Below, one piece after another: positions 17,283 to 26,476 of a DNA stretch of 41,275 bases (position 1 is the stretch's first letter; each line of letters starts with the position of its first letter). The position numbers and the translations under genes are program-made. The stretch lies in the NCBI GenBank assembly GCA_022823725.1, contig JAJEHL010000028.1, positions 1 through 41,275 on the forward strand, in the 5' to 3' direction. The notes beneath the pieces are model-generated. The model had not been told where the DNA came from. It did no database searches and worked only from the letters and a program-made list of their open reading frames with translations. This DNA is from Candidatus Latescibacterota bacterium (GTDB lineage: Bacteria; Latescibacterota; UBA2968).

Positions 17283-19055
17283 TTATTTTGGTTCAACCAT
17301 CGCTTTGCGCTGGGCCGTAAGGTGGCGGTGTTTTTCCAGTGTGGTGCGCAGTTCGTCGGGAGAAAGCGGTTGGCGCAATTGCTTTTCGATTCGTTCGATT
17401 TCGCTTTCGAGACTTTTGAGCTGGAACTTGTGAATATAATCTTGAATGGGAACATCGATATTGGGGTTCTCAATGCCAATTTCCAGAGATAGGTGGGTCA
17501 ATATGCGGCACAAGCGATCATCGTTGCACTGATTGATGAGGTGTGCGATCTCGATGGGTTGTTTCTCCTGTCGGTTGCGGGCAATCATGGTGGCGATTTG
17601 CCGGTAGGTACTATTTGTAAAATTGTCGGGAGAAATTTGATTGAATACGCTATCGGCAGTTTCGGGGTGCTGCATCAGGAAGGTGAGCAATTCGCGCTCG
17701 GAACGGGGCCGCGTATCATAAGGTTCTGGTTCTGGTTGTCCATTTTGCGGTCTTGTGGTGCGGCGCTGTGTTTGGGAAATGCTGATGAGGGTTTCTTCAT
17801 CTATCCCGATTTTTTCGGCGATGTCTTTGATGACAAGTTGTTTGAGCGCGTTGTCTTTGATGCGTCCAACGAGTTCGGCCAATGCGTTTGCTGTTCGGGT
17901 TTTGCCATCTATGGTTGAGAGGTCGTCGCGTTGGGCAAATTGTTCCATGAGAAAGTCGATGGCGGGTGCGGCGTTTTCGGTGAGGCGCAGAAGGCCATCG
18001 GATCCCTGGGCGCGCACGTAACTGTCGGGGTCGTGATTTTCGGGCAGGGTGACAACGCGGACTTCGAGGCCCACTTCAAAGAGCGATCCGATACCGCGCA
18101 TTGCAGCGGTTGCACCAGCGGTGTCGCCGTCAAAGATGAGTATGGTTTTGGGTGCGTAACGCCTGAGCAGGCGCGCCTGGTCGGTTGTGAGTGCTGTGCC
18201 AGAGGATGCGACCGCGTTTTCAATATTATATTGTGCAAGGGCAATGAGGTCCATATACCCTTCAACAACGAGTGCGACACCTGCATCGCGGATGGCATCT
18301 CTATTGCGCCACAAGCCGTACAGGGTGGCACTTTTGTTGTACACAGGGGTTTCCGGAGAGTTGATGTATTTGGCCTGTTCGTCGGGATCGAGGGCGCGCG
18401 CGCCAAAAGCGACGGGGCGACCTGTGGCGGCGTGTATGGGGAAGGTGATGCGATTGCGAAAGCGGTCGTAAAAACCGGTTCCTTTTTGGTTGGCTAAGAC
18501 GAGACCAGCGCGTTCGAGTATTTGCGGAGAGAATTTCCGACGGGTGGCAACTTGCAAGAAGCCATGCCACTGATCGGGCGCATAACCGAGAGAAAAGGCG
18601 TCGATTACGTCGCGGTTTATGCCTCGTTTTTCGAGGTATGCCATTGCATCTGCGGCTTTCTCGTCCTGTGTGAGCAGGTGATGAAAATATTTGACTGCGA
18701 GTTCATTGGCGCGATAGAGTTGGTCAAAGACTTCCTGCTGGTCCGGGTCTGCCGGCTTTGCATCGGGCAGGGCTATGCCCGCGCGGTCGGCGAGTTGGCG
18801 AACGGCTTCGATAAAGCTGATGTTTTCTATGTCGCGCAGAAATGTAAAGCTGTTGCCGCCCGCGCCGCAGGCGAAACACTTGTAGATTTGTTTTTCCTGC
18901 GAGACGTTTAGGGAGGGTGTGGAATCGTCGTGGAAGGGACACAGGCCGACAAAGCTTTTGCCCCGGCGGGTCAGCGCAACGTGATCGCCCACAACATCGA
19001 CAATGTCGATAGACAGGCGCACTTGATCGATGACAGTTTCTGGAATGCGCGGCAT
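17283..19055 (-). CDS. dnaG: DNA primase
   Basis: A 590-residue primase that makes RNA primers for replication. The N-terminal zinc-binding domain has Cys39-His42 and Cys60-Cys63 (LCPFHDDSTPSLN ... CFACGAGG). The RNA polymerase core follows. The Toprim segment has VVEGYMDLIAL and LIFDGDTAGATAA, with the metal-binding acidic residues. The C-terminal region (about 440-590) is the helical DnaB-interaction domain. The start at 19055 is supported by GGGAG upstream. It follows ispG at 53 bases on the same strand and ends shortly before the tRNA. Confidence 0.96.
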   Translation of the reverse strand: MPRIPETVIDQVRLSIDIVDVVGDHVALTRRGKSFVGLCPFHDDSTPSLNVSQEKQIYKCFACGAGGNSFTFLRDIENISFIEAVRQLADRAGIALPDAKPADPDQQEVFDQLYRANELAVKYFHHLLTQDEKAADAMAYLEKRGINRDVIDAFSLGYAPDQWHGFLQVATRRKFSPQILERAGLVLANQKGTGFYDRFRNRITFPIHAATGRPVAFGARALDPDEQAKYINSPETPVYNKSATLYGLWRNRDAIRDAGVALVVEGYMDLIALAQYNIENAVASSGTALTTDQARLLRRYAPKTILIFDGDTAGATAAMRGIGSLFEVGLEVRVVTLPENHDPDSYVRAQGSDGLLRLTENAAPAIDFLMEQFAQRDDLSTIDGKTRTANALAELVGRIKDNALKQLVIKDIAEKIGIDEETLISISQTQRRTTRPQNGQPEPEPYDTRPRSERELLTFLMQHPETADSVFNQISPDNFTNSTYRQIATMIARNRQEKQPIEIAHLINQCNDDRLCRILTHLSLEIGIENPNIDVPIQDYIHKFQLKSLESEIERIEKQLRQPLSPDELRTTLEKHRHLTAQRKAMVEPK

Positions 19056-19108
19056 GTAAGGAACTCCCTGGGGAGAGGGAGGTTGTAAATAGGTGTTGTA
19101 AGCTAATT

Positions 19109-21058
19109 TTAAGCTGGATCAACCCAGTCGCCACTGGCGCGTATCAGGTCAATCAGTTCGTCAACCGCGCCTTCTGTGGGGATATTGCGTTTGACGATGT
19201 CTTTGCCCTTGTAGAGCGTGATTTTGCCAGGCCCACTGCCTACATAACCGTAATCGGCGTCGGCCATTTCACCGGGACCGTTGACAATGCAGCCCATAAT
19301 GCCAATTTTGACGCCTTTGAGGTGGTTGGTGTGGCTTCGAATCAGGGCGGTGGTTTCCTGCAGGTCAAACAGGGTGCGCCCGCACGAAGGACAGGATATG
19401 TATTCGGTTTTGGATATGCGGATGCGCGTGGCTTGCAAGATGCCGAAGGCCGTGCGGGTGAGGGTGTGATGGTCTATTTGATCGGATGCTTCGAGCCACA
19501 GGCCATCGCCGAGGCCATCGACGAGTAGTCCGCCGCAGTCGGTGGCGGCGTAGAGCATGAAGGCATCATTGGCTGAGTACATTGTTGCGCCATACGTTCG
19601 GCGGATGACTACGGGTATGTCGCAATGCCAATCTGCAAGCAGACAGAATGCGCGGCGCAGTTCGGGCATGGCGTGGGTGTTGTGGGTTTGCAGGACGAGT
19701 ACTGCACGGGGGTCGTCCTCGACCGCGCGGATAAGCGGTTCGTCGAGTTCGTCGAGTTCGGCACATATAAAGGCGATGCGGTCGGCTGTGTGATTGGATT
19801 GCAGGTATGCCGTTGCAGAAAAAATCGGGTATGCGGTGGAGGCGGGCGACCAGGCCCGGGCATTTTGAATGACGCCGAGTGTGCCCGGCAGTTCAAAATT
19901 GAGGGTGCGATTGCCAGCGTAGATAAAGTCAACGGCCATGTCGGCAATGTGCCATTTGTCGAGCACCGCATCGTACGTATAGCCAAAGGGATGCAGGGAT
20001 TCGGGGGTGATGGTGCCCTGTGGGGTGGCGATGACGATTGGGACACTCGGTTTGCCGATTTTTTCAACCTGTCGCGTTTTGCGACGCGTGTACGAAAATG
20101 GATCGATATGGGATGTTTGAATTTCCGGTATTGGCGCGTGATCGCTGCGGTTGCGATAGCGGGCGACCAGTGTTTGCGCCACGGGGATTTCAGCTTCGGG
20201 TTCTTCTGTGAGGGAGACGCGAATGGTATCGCCCAGGCCGTCTTCGAGCAGCGCGCCTATGCCCACGGCCGATTTGATGCGCCCGTCTTCGCCATCGCCG
20301 GCTTCTGTGACGCCCAGATGGAGCGGATAGTTCATGTCTTCGGCCATCATTTTGTGTACGAGGAGACGGTAGGCTTGAACCATAATTTGCGGATTGCTGG
20401 CTTTCATGGAAAATACGATGTCGTGATAGTCGAGGTCACTGCATATTCGCGCAAATTCGAGTGCGGATTCGACCATGCCGAGCGGGGTGTCGCCAAACCT
20501 GCTCATAATGCGGTCTGAGAGCGATCCGTGGTTGGTGCCAATCCGCATGGCTGTGCCGTATTCTTTGCAAATTTTGACCAGTGGTGTGAATCTGTCGCGG
20601 ATGCGCTGCAATTCTTCGGCGTATTGGGCATCGGTGTATTCGATGATCTGGAATTTTTTTTTGTCGGCATAATTGCCGGGGTTCACGCGCACTTTTTCCA
20701 CAATTCGAGCGGCGATTTCCGCGGCATTGGGGGTGTAGTGAATATCGGCTACTAATGGGGTGTGGTAGCCCGCGGCTCTGAGTTTTTTTTGGATGTTTTC
20801 GAGGTTGCGGGCTTCGTTCTGGCTGGGTGCTGTTATGCGCACGTATTCACATCCGGCGCGGATCATGCGGATGGACTGGGCGACCGTGCCATCGGTGTCC
20901 ATGGTATCGGTTGTGGTCATCGACTGCACGCGGATGGGATTGTCGCCGCCGAGTGGCACACCCCCGATATCGACTTCGCGGGTTTTGAAGCGGGCGTATT
21001 CCGTGAGCGAATTGCAGTATTTGCCCTGGGAAACGAGCAGGTCACTGGTTATGGACAT
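19109..21058 (-). CDS. ispG: HMBPP synthase IspG (GcpE), long form
   Basis: A 649-residue IspG, which converts methylerythritol cyclodiphosphate to HMBPP in the MEP isoprenoid pathway. The N-terminal TIM barrel starts with the VQSMTTTDTMDTDGT block. A central insert of about 250 residues separates it from the [4Fe-4S] domain. That domain holds Cys556 and Cys559 (CPSCGR), Cys590 (MGCIVNGPGE) and the conserved Glu. This long form is known from Bacteroidetes, Chlamydiae and plants, while proteobacterial IspG is about 370 residues. The ATG at 21058 is chosen because the barrel begins there. The 34-residue upstream extension is low-complexity basic sequence overlapping the cvpA gene end. Confidence 0.95.
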   Translation of the reverse strand: MSITSDLLVSQGKYCNSLTEYARFKTREVDIGGVPLGGDNPIRVQSMTTTDTMDTDGTVAQSIRMIRAGCEYVRITAPSQNEARNLENIQKKLRAAGYHTPLVADIHYTPNAAEIAARIVEKVRVNPGNYADKKKFQIIEYTDAQYAEELQRIRDRFTPLVKICKEYGTAMRIGTNHGSLSDRIMSRFGDTPLGMVESALEFARICSDLDYHDIVFSMKASNPQIMVQAYRLLVHKMMAEDMNYPLHLGVTEAGDGEDGRIKSAVGIGALLEDGLGDTIRVSLTEEPEAEIPVAQTLVARYRNRSDHAPIPEIQTSHIDPFSYTRRKTRQVEKIGKPSVPIVIATPQGTITPESLHPFGYTYDAVLDKWHIADMAVDFIYAGNRTLNFELPGTLGVIQNARAWSPASTAYPIFSATAYLQSNHTADRIAFICAELDELDEPLIRAVEDDPRAVLVLQTHNTHAMPELRRAFCLLADWHCDIPVVIRRTYGATMYSANDAFMLYAATDCGGLLVDGLGDGLWLEASDQIDHHTLTRTAFGILQATRIRISKTEYISCPSCGRTLFDLQETTALIRSHTNHLKGVKIGIMGCIVNGPGEMADADYGYVGSGPGKITLYKGKDIVKRNIPTEGAVDELIDLIRASGDWVDPA

Positions 21059-21143
21059 TGGTCGTCTCTGTGGATGGTGGATAGTAGGGGCGCGTTTTGG
21101 GCGATGTACAACTGGTCGTTTCTCAGACCAGTTCGACCCGCAC

Positions 21144-21752
21144 CTACTTAGATTCCTCAATTATTTCGTTGATTTTTTTTCGCGCTTTACCGGCTTCTTC
21201 GTTGAGCTTTTCAATCAGAGGAGGCTTTTTTTCGATCTGAATGCCCAATGTTTCGAGCAGGGTTTTTACGTTGGGAAACATGGCCTGTACACCATCGGCA
21301 ATCACCCGAGCGGATTTTTGAAGCGGTGCGCCTAAGGTAGAATTGTCGATGAGTTCGGGCACGCGGCTGTGGATGGGCTTTGCATGTAAAAATATGGCGA
21401 TCAGACCCAAAATCAATGCGCCTTGAGCCAGCCCCAGAGCAATGCCACCAAATGCGTCAATCGCGCCGAGGGGCGAGGCACGCAACATTCCGTGAAGGGT
21501 GCGCCCGAGAAAATAGCAGGCGGCCAGGACACCAGCAAATGCCACAAAGAACCCGATTAGTGCGGTGCCCGTGCCGAGGTCTTCTGTTGTATCGAACAAA
21601 GCGCGCGCAGTCGTTTCGCCATAAGTGAGGGCAGAACCATAAGCCAATATCACGCTGAGTAGCATGATGAGGCTTTGTACCAGCCCAATTTGCCATCCTT
21701 TTCGAGCGAACCAGAAGAGGCCGAGGGCAAAAATGAGATCGACGATGTTCAT
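21144..21752 (-). CDS. CvpA-family membrane protein
   Basis: A 202-residue inner-membrane protein. About four hydrophobic helices are visible: residues 3-15, 24-45, 62-85 and 100-122. They are followed by a soluble tail rich in Lys and Glu, predicted coiled-coil near the end (IEKLNEEAGKARKKINEIIEE). The N-terminus NIVDLIFALGLFWFARKGWQIG is typical of CvpA (colicin V production family), a family of unclear molecular function. It is upstream of ispG on the same strand with an 85-base gap, and downstream of the rpsU terminator. Confidence 0.85.
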   Translation of the reverse strand: MNIVDLIFALGLFWFARKGWQIGLVQSLIMLLSVILAYGSALTYGETTARALFDTTEDLGTGTALIGFFVAFAGVLAACYFLGRTLHGMLRASPLGAIDAFGGIALGLAQGALILGLIAIFLHAKPIHSRVPELIDNSTLGAPLQKSARVIADGVQAMFPNVKTLLETLGIQIEKKPPLIEKLNEEAGKARKKINEIIEESK

Positions 21753-21775
21753 TTGAAGTGCAAAATGGGAATGGG

Positions 21776-21814
21776 TAAAAAAAAAGCGATAGCCACCCTG
21801 AGTGATTATCGCTT
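21776..21814 (-). terminator. Terminator of rpsU
   Basis: On the minus strand AAGCGATA (21807-21814) pairs with TATCGCTT (21784-21791), extended by an inner GTG/CAC pairing, and is followed by a run of eight T. Confidence 0.85.
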
Positions 21815-21836
21815 AATTCGAATAATTGCGAAAGAC

Positions 21837-22034
21837 TTAGCGGGTGTATTGCTGGTCCAATTTGATCCGCTTGCGTCTTGCTGCGGCAATTTTGCGTTTC
21901 CGACGTTCACTCGGTTTTTCAAAGTGCTGATTTTTCTTCATGTCGGAAATAACACCGGCTTTTTCGCAGGCCTTTTTGAACCGTTTGAGTGCTCTTTCGA
22001 ACGGCTCGTCGTCGCGTACGAGGACACCAGGCAT
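21837..22034 (-). CDS. rpsU: 30S ribosomal protein S21
   Basis: A 65-residue basic protein. MPGVLVRDDEPFERALKRFKK matches the S21 N-terminus, and the C-terminal half (KPSERRKRKIAAARRKRIK) is the usual basic helix. S21 sits near the anti-Shine-Dalgarno end of 16S rRNA in the small subunit. The start is ATG 22034, since the longer frame to 22148 adds non-family residues. GGGGTGAG lies upstream. It is a single-gene unit with its own promoter and terminator. Confidence 0.95.
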   Translation of the reverse strand: MPGVLVRDDEPFERALKRFKKACEKAGVISDMKKNQHFEKPSERRKRKIAAARRKRIKLDQQYTR

Positions 22035-22093
22035 GCCGGGACTCACCCCTTTCTTTGGAGAATGTGATGAATAACCAAAACGAATTTCAATAT

Positions 22094-22122
22094 AACATAT
22101 AAAATGTCCCGCACTTTTGCAA
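22094..22122 (-). promoter_or_regulatory. Candidate rpsU promoter
   Basis: On the minus strand TTGCAA (22117-22122), a 17-base spacer and TATGTT (22094-22099), about 60 bases before the rpsU ATG. Confidence 0.5.
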
Positions 22123-22298
22123 CCCGTTTTTCCCATGTCGCCCAACACAGAATTTGCTCGCTACAAAAAACGTCTTTGTTCATTTCAAGGTGTTTTTTAT
22201 TTTTATTGCGGGATTGTGGGACTTTGGTTTTGAATGGGAACTCAAAAAAGTGTCGGGCGTTTTGGATGAGGAGGAAGGAACACCAGACGGAGGGGTGA

Positions 22299-23579
22299 AT
22301 GCAGTTAATAAATAAAAATAAGATCGATGACAGGCGCAAGGATTTACACTTACGCCTGTCCAGCCAGAGTTTTTTAACGGCTTATTTTTTTCTTTTGGCG
22401 GTTATTATTGTCGCCGCTTTTCTCATTTATACCCAGCTTTACGTGGTGCAACCCATGCGGCAAGAAGCCAGGCGTATGGGAGAGTTCTACGCTTTTATGC
22501 ACAGTGTGGTTACGTTGGATACAATTGAGGTTAAGGGATTTTATAAGGATGTCATTTATCACACGGTCCAGAATCCCAATTTTCCAGTCGTAATCACAGA
22601 TGAACAGGGTCTTCCCCGATACTGGAAAGCGATTGATATTCCCCCCTTTGGTGACCGTACCCCCGAAACTCTGGGCAAAGTGATGGATAAGGCTTACGCG
22701 CTCGATGGGGAAAAAGATCCGTTGCCGTTTGAATGGCCCGTCAACAAGGATCCGGAAATCTGGCATTTACACTGGGGTGCGTCCGCGCTGGAGAAGCGTT
22801 TGAATTGGTTGCCCTGGGTTGCTTTTGGGGTGACAATTTTATTTACTGGGGGTGGATATCTCGGATTTCGGTATATTAAGAACAGAGAACAGAGATCTAT
22901 CTGGGTGGGGATGGCTCGGGAAACAGCCCATCAGTTGGGAACGCCGCTGTCTTCGCTGTACGGTTGGTTGGCATTGTTGAAGGACGAGTTGGATGCAGGG
23001 GGTGATAGAGAGGGCAGTCAGAGGCTAAAAAATATCCTGGGAGAAATGGATCGGGATACGAGTCGGTTGGACAAGATCGCTTCTCGCTTTAGCCTGATTG
23101 GTTCCACGCCCGAATTGCGATTGGATCAAGTGCGCGATGTGGTGGCTGAGACAGCGGGTTATCTGCGCGCGCGCTTGCCGGAGAACGTGCAAATTGTAGA
23201 GGAATTAGACGATGTGCCGGTTGTTCCGATCAATCGGGAACTTTTGGGATGGGCGTTTGAAAATCTTTTCAGGAATGCCGCCGATGCGATGGAGGGGAGA
23301 GGGGGCCGCATTGATGTATCGTCGCGCCTGGAGGAACATCGGGTGGTTATTGAAGTGCGCGATACGGGAAAGGGCATGCCTTCGCATATGTTTAAGCAAG
23401 TTTTTTTGCCGGGTACCAGCACTAAGAAACGCGGGTGGGGACTCGGCCTGGCATTTGTGAAACGCATTGTGGAAGACTATCACAGTGGAAAAGTATATAT
23501 CAAAGAAAGTGTGCCAGATCGGGGTACGACATTTGTCGTCTTGCTGCCTTTGTCTCCGGCAGATTTAGATGACTCCTAA
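22299..23579 (+). CDS. PorY-like sensor histidine kinase
   Basis: A 426-residue membrane kinase. Membrane helices lie at about 25-48 and 170-192, flanking a periplasmic sensor of about 120 residues. The H-box ETAHQLGTPLSSL contains the phospho-acceptor His211. The ATPase domain has the N-box ENLFRNAADAM (321-331), G1 DTGKGM (355-360) and G2 GWGLGLAFVKRI (379-390). The AHQLGTPLSSL form of the H-box is the one I associate with PorY-type kinases of Bacteroidetes. GGAGGGG precedes the ATG. The next gene, 29 bases on, encodes the matching PorX-like regulator, so the two form a two-component system. Confidence 0.88.
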   Translation: MQLINKNKIDDRRKDLHLRLSSQSFLTAYFFLLAVIIVAAFLIYTQLYVVQPMRQEARRMGEFYAFMHSVVTLDTIEVKGFYKDVIYHTVQNPNFPVVITDEQGLPRYWKAIDIPPFGDRTPETLGKVMDKAYALDGEKDPLPFEWPVNKDPEIWHLHWGASALEKRLNWLPWVAFGVTILFTGGGYLGFRYIKNREQRSIWVGMARETAHQLGTPLSSLYGWLALLKDELDAGGDREGSQRLKNILGEMDRDTSRLDKIASRFSLIGSTPELRLDQVRDVVAETAGYLRARLPENVQIVEELDDVPVVPINRELLGWAFENLFRNAADAMEGRGGRIDVSSRLEEHRVVIEVRDTGKGMPSHMFKQVFLPGTSTKKRGWGLGLAFVKRIVEDYHSGKVYIKESVPDRGTTFVVLLPLSPADLDDS

Positions 23580-23608
23580 TCCTTTATCAATGAACAAAAG
23601 AGGTGCAT

Positions 23609-25177
23609 GTGAATCAAACACAAGAAGCCAAGCAGATTTTGTGGGCGGATGACGAGATCGATTTGTTGCGACCCCATCAAATTTTTCTCAAAGATCGGGG
23701 GTATGATATAACCCCTGTGACCAATGGCGACGATGCTATTGCCCTGGTTCAGAAGCGCGGATTTGATGCGGTATTGCTCGATGAGATGATGGCTGGACGA
23801 GATGGGTTGTCAACCCTGGCGGCGATTAAGGATATCAATCCGCATATTCCGGTTATTATGATTACGAAAAACGAAGAAGAGCGGTTGATGGAACAGGCTA
23901 TTGGACAGCGGATTGACGACTATTTGACCAAGCCCGTGAATCCGAGTCAGATTTTGCTGGCGTGCAAAAAATTGCTCGACGCACGTCAAATTCAAAAAGA
24001 CCGCATGGGTCTGGACTATGCGGCTGCATCCAACAGGTTGCGCGAATCTCTCATATTGGCGGAGTCCTGGCGAGATTGGATCGATCTTCATGTGCGCCTG
24101 TCCGAGTGGGATTTGGAATTGGACCGCTTTTACGATCCGGGCTTGCGCACCATGCACGACGATTTGCGCCGTGCATGCAATTTGGGGTTTGGCAAGTTTG
24201 TAGAGGACAATTACAGCCAATGGGTGCAAGATGAAGAGGATTCACCCACGCTTTCTGTGGATATTGTATCCGAATTTGTCGCGCCCTGTGTGCAAGATGG
24301 GCAACAGGTATTTTTTGTAGTGGTCGATTGTATGCGATTGGATCACTGGCTTGCCATTTTGCCGTTGTTGTCCGATATTTTTGATATTGAGCAACACTAC
24401 CATTACTCTATTTTGCCCACTGCGACGCCGTATTCTCGCAATGCCATTTTTAGCGGCCTTTTTCCCATTGATCTCGCGGTTTTGTATCCAGATGAGTGGC
24501 AGGTGGCGCGTGACGACGACATGAGTCGCAACCGACATGAACACCAATTGCTCGATCAACAACTCGCAGAAATTGATCCAGAATTGAATTTGGATACGCG
24601 CTATGTCAAAATACTGGATATTGCTGAGGGCAACCGGCTGGCGAAGAAGGTGCATTCGTACCGATCTTTTCCGCTTATGGCCGTTGTTGTCAATTTTTTG
24701 GATATGCTCACACATGGTCGTTCCGAATCCGAATTGTTGCAAGAAATGGCGCCCAATGAGTCTGCTTATCGGTCTTTGACGCGGTCCTGGTTCTCGCATT
24801 CTTCTCTTTTTGAGATGTTGCGCAAGCTGTCTGAGACCGATTCGACAGTGGTGTTGACGACAGATCACGGCTGTATGCTGAGTGCGCGGGCTTCTCTGGC
24901 TTATGGCAATCGGGATACTTCGACGGGGATTCGCTTCAAGTACGGCAAGAATTTGCGATGCGATAACCGCCACGCGATACATATTCGAGATCCCGAGGCT
25001 TTTGGGCTGCCGAGTGTGGGGCAAGGGACCAATTACATTATTTGTAGAGAAGATTACTTTTTTGTGTATCCCACCAATTTCAACGAGTACCAGGCCAAAT
25101 ACGCCAATAGTTTTCAACACGGGGGGATTTCTCTCGAAGAGTGTATTTTGCCGGTTGCTATTATGCGCGGGAAATAA
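23609..25177 (+). CDS. porX: PorX-like response regulator with PglZ domain
   Basis: A 522-residue two-domain regulator. The receiver domain (about 1-120) has acidic residues in WADDEID, the phospho-acceptor Asp58 in AVLLDEMM and the Lys in YLTKPVN. A helical linker follows. The PglZ alkaline-phosphatase-like domain (about 215-520) has Asp in VVVDCMRLDHW, Thr in LPTATPYSRNAIFSG and Asp-His in TTDHG, as in PorX, which in Bacteroidetes controls type IX secretion genes and cleaves nucleotide substrates. GTG 23609 is chosen over GTG 23603 because AGAGGT (23599-23604) overlaps the earlier one. Whether type IX secretion exists in this organism cannot be seen here. Confidence 0.88.
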   Translation: MNQTQEAKQILWADDEIDLLRPHQIFLKDRGYDITPVTNGDDAIALVQKRGFDAVLLDEMMAGRDGLSTLAAIKDINPHIPVIMITKNEEERLMEQAIGQRIDDYLTKPVNPSQILLACKKLLDARQIQKDRMGLDYAAASNRLRESLILAESWRDWIDLHVRLSEWDLELDRFYDPGLRTMHDDLRRACNLGFGKFVEDNYSQWVQDEEDSPTLSVDIVSEFVAPCVQDGQQVFFVVVDCMRLDHWLAILPLLSDIFDIEQHYHYSILPTATPYSRNAIFSGLFPIDLAVLYPDEWQVARDDDMSRNRHEHQLLDQQLAEIDPELNLDTRYVKILDIAEGNRLAKKVHSYRSFPLMAVVVNFLDMLTHGRSESELLQEMAPNESAYRSLTRSWFSHSSLFEMLRKLSETDSTVVLTTDHGCMLSARASLAYGNRDTSTGIRFKYGKNLRCDNRHAIHIRDPEAFGLPSVGQGTNYIICREDYFFVYPTNFNEYQAKYANSFQHGGISLEECILPVAIMRGK

Positions 25178-25186
25178 TCGGATACG

Positions 25187-25660
25187 ATGTCAAATAGAAA
25201 GATTACACGGGTGTCTTCGTCGCCTGATCAAACACATCGGTTTGGCCGCGATCTCGCGGCCCGGCTCAAGCCGGGCGATTGCGTTGCTCTTACAGGAGAT
25301 TTGGGTAGTGGTAAAACCTGTTTTGCACAGGGTATTTGCGCGGGCTTGAATGTGACCGATTATGTGACGAGTCCAACTTTTGTAATCGTCAATGAATATG
25401 CGGGGGTCTCGCCCGATGGAAAGCAGATGCCGGTGTATCATTTTGATCTTTATCGGTTGGGCAGTCCCGACGAACTCTATGAGATTGGGTGTGATGATTT
25501 ATTTTACGGCGAGGGTGTGTGTTTGATTGAGTGGGCAGATTTGGGGGGCGATTTGATTCCCGATCATGCTATTGATGTGCATTTTGCCCATGCGGGGGAG
25601 ATGGTTCGGAACCTGACGATCTCTACCAGGACGAGGTTGTACACCGCTTCAGAGGGGTGA
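25187..25660 (+). CDS. tsaE: tRNA threonylcarbamoyl-adenosine ATPase TsaE
   Basis: A 157-residue P-loop ATPase that drives the TsaB-TsaD-TsaE complex making t6A37 in ANN-decoding tRNAs. The Walker A motif GDLGSGKT is at about 37-44. SPTFVIVNEY carries the switch-like Thr, and HFDLYRL and IEWAD (Walker B-like) are diagnostic of the family. It starts 9 bases after the porX stop, so the housekeeping gene is embedded in the signalling operon. The C-terminal coding region contains one copy of a 20-bp repeat also found at the start of the next gene. Confidence 0.93.
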   Translation: MSNRKITRVSSSPDQTHRFGRDLAARLKPGDCVALTGDLGSGKTCFAQGICAGLNVTDYVTSPTFVIVNEYAGVSPDGKQMPVYHFDLYRLGSPDELYEIGCDDLFYGEGVCLIEWADLGGDLIPDHAIDVHFAHAGEMVRNLTISTRTRLYTASEG

Positions 25661-25661
25661 C

Positions 25662-26462
25662 GTGTTAAAAAAAAGATATAATTGCAGACCTTTTTGGGTT
25701 CGACCAGGACGAGATTGTACACTACTTGCCATGTGTGTTTACTTTATGGCGTTTGCACCGGTTTGGGCACAGCAAGACTCACAGCCGTTGCACCTGATTG
25801 AAAGCCCTACGGCGGGTTTGTTGCCCGCGCGCAGTTTGGGGTTGGATTTGCAGTTTTATGGCGGCGATGGAATTTTGGGCAATGTTTTGGTCGGCTTGTT
25901 TAGCCGAGGTATGGTTGGGGTGTCTTTTGGCGGCCAAAATCTGTTGGGCAATGGCGCGATGCACTGGAACCCACACATTGAGTTTTCAGCGCGTGTGCGG
26001 GTCATTGAAGAGGGGTATTCGATCCCCGGTCTGGCATTGGGCTATACCTCTCAGGGATATGGCGATTATGATGAGACCCTGAAGCGTTATGCCAGCAAGT
26101 CCAAAGGGCTATATCTCGTTGCCAGCAAAAATTTCAAGGTGCTGGTAGGCCAGTTGGGGATCCATCTCGGCGCGAGCCGAAGTTTTGAAGATGGCGATGG
26201 CGATGATGATTTCACGGGCTATATCGGGTTCGATATGGGACTTGCGAACAGGATTTCGGCCGTGGCGGAATACGATTTGAGATTGGACGACAACGACGAT
26301 AATTCTCCTATTTCGGGAAAGGGGCATCTCAATGCCGGCATTCGATGGGCAGTGTCGAATACATTTACTCTGGAATTTGATTTAAAAAATATCTTCAGCA
26401 GTGGCGCGCACAACCCACACCCGGACCGTGAAATCGGCATTGTGTATTTTGCCAGGTTTTAA
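25662..26462 (+). CDS. Predicted outer-membrane beta-barrel protein
   Basis: A 266-residue protein starting with GTG. Residues about 19-36 (CTLLAMCVYFMAFAPVWA) look like a signal peptide with cleavage before QQDSQ. The mature part has alternating hydrophobic strands rich in Gly and aromatic residues (LDLQFYGGDGILGNVLVG, IGFDMGLANRIS, AVAEYDLRLDDND) and ends in an aromatic (FARF), typical of outer-membrane barrels. It resembles YjbH-domain or DUF-type barrels but I cannot name the family. It is adjacent to tsaE (one-base gap) at the end of the PorXY-like operon, so it may be a regulated envelope component. Confidence 0.7.
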   Translation: MLKKRYNCRPFWVRPGRDCTLLAMCVYFMAFAPVWAQQDSQPLHLIESPTAGLLPARSLGLDLQFYGGDGILGNVLVGLFSRGMVGVSFGGQNLLGNGAMHWNPHIEFSARVRVIEEGYSIPGLALGYTSQGYGDYDETLKRYASKSKGLYLVASKNFKVLVGQLGIHLGASRSFEDGDGDDDFTGYIGFDMGLANRISAVAEYDLRLDDNDDNSPISGKGHLNAGIRWAVSNTFTLEFDLKNIFSSGAHNPHPDREIGIVYFARF

Positions 26463-26476
26463 TGTTACGGACTCAT

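Noticed and set aside
22104-22298. Short plus-strand frames before the PorY-like kinase, including a 41-codon GTG-started frame ending at 22315
   Set aside because: They overlap each other and the kinase start, lack family resemblance and lack convincing ribosome sites.
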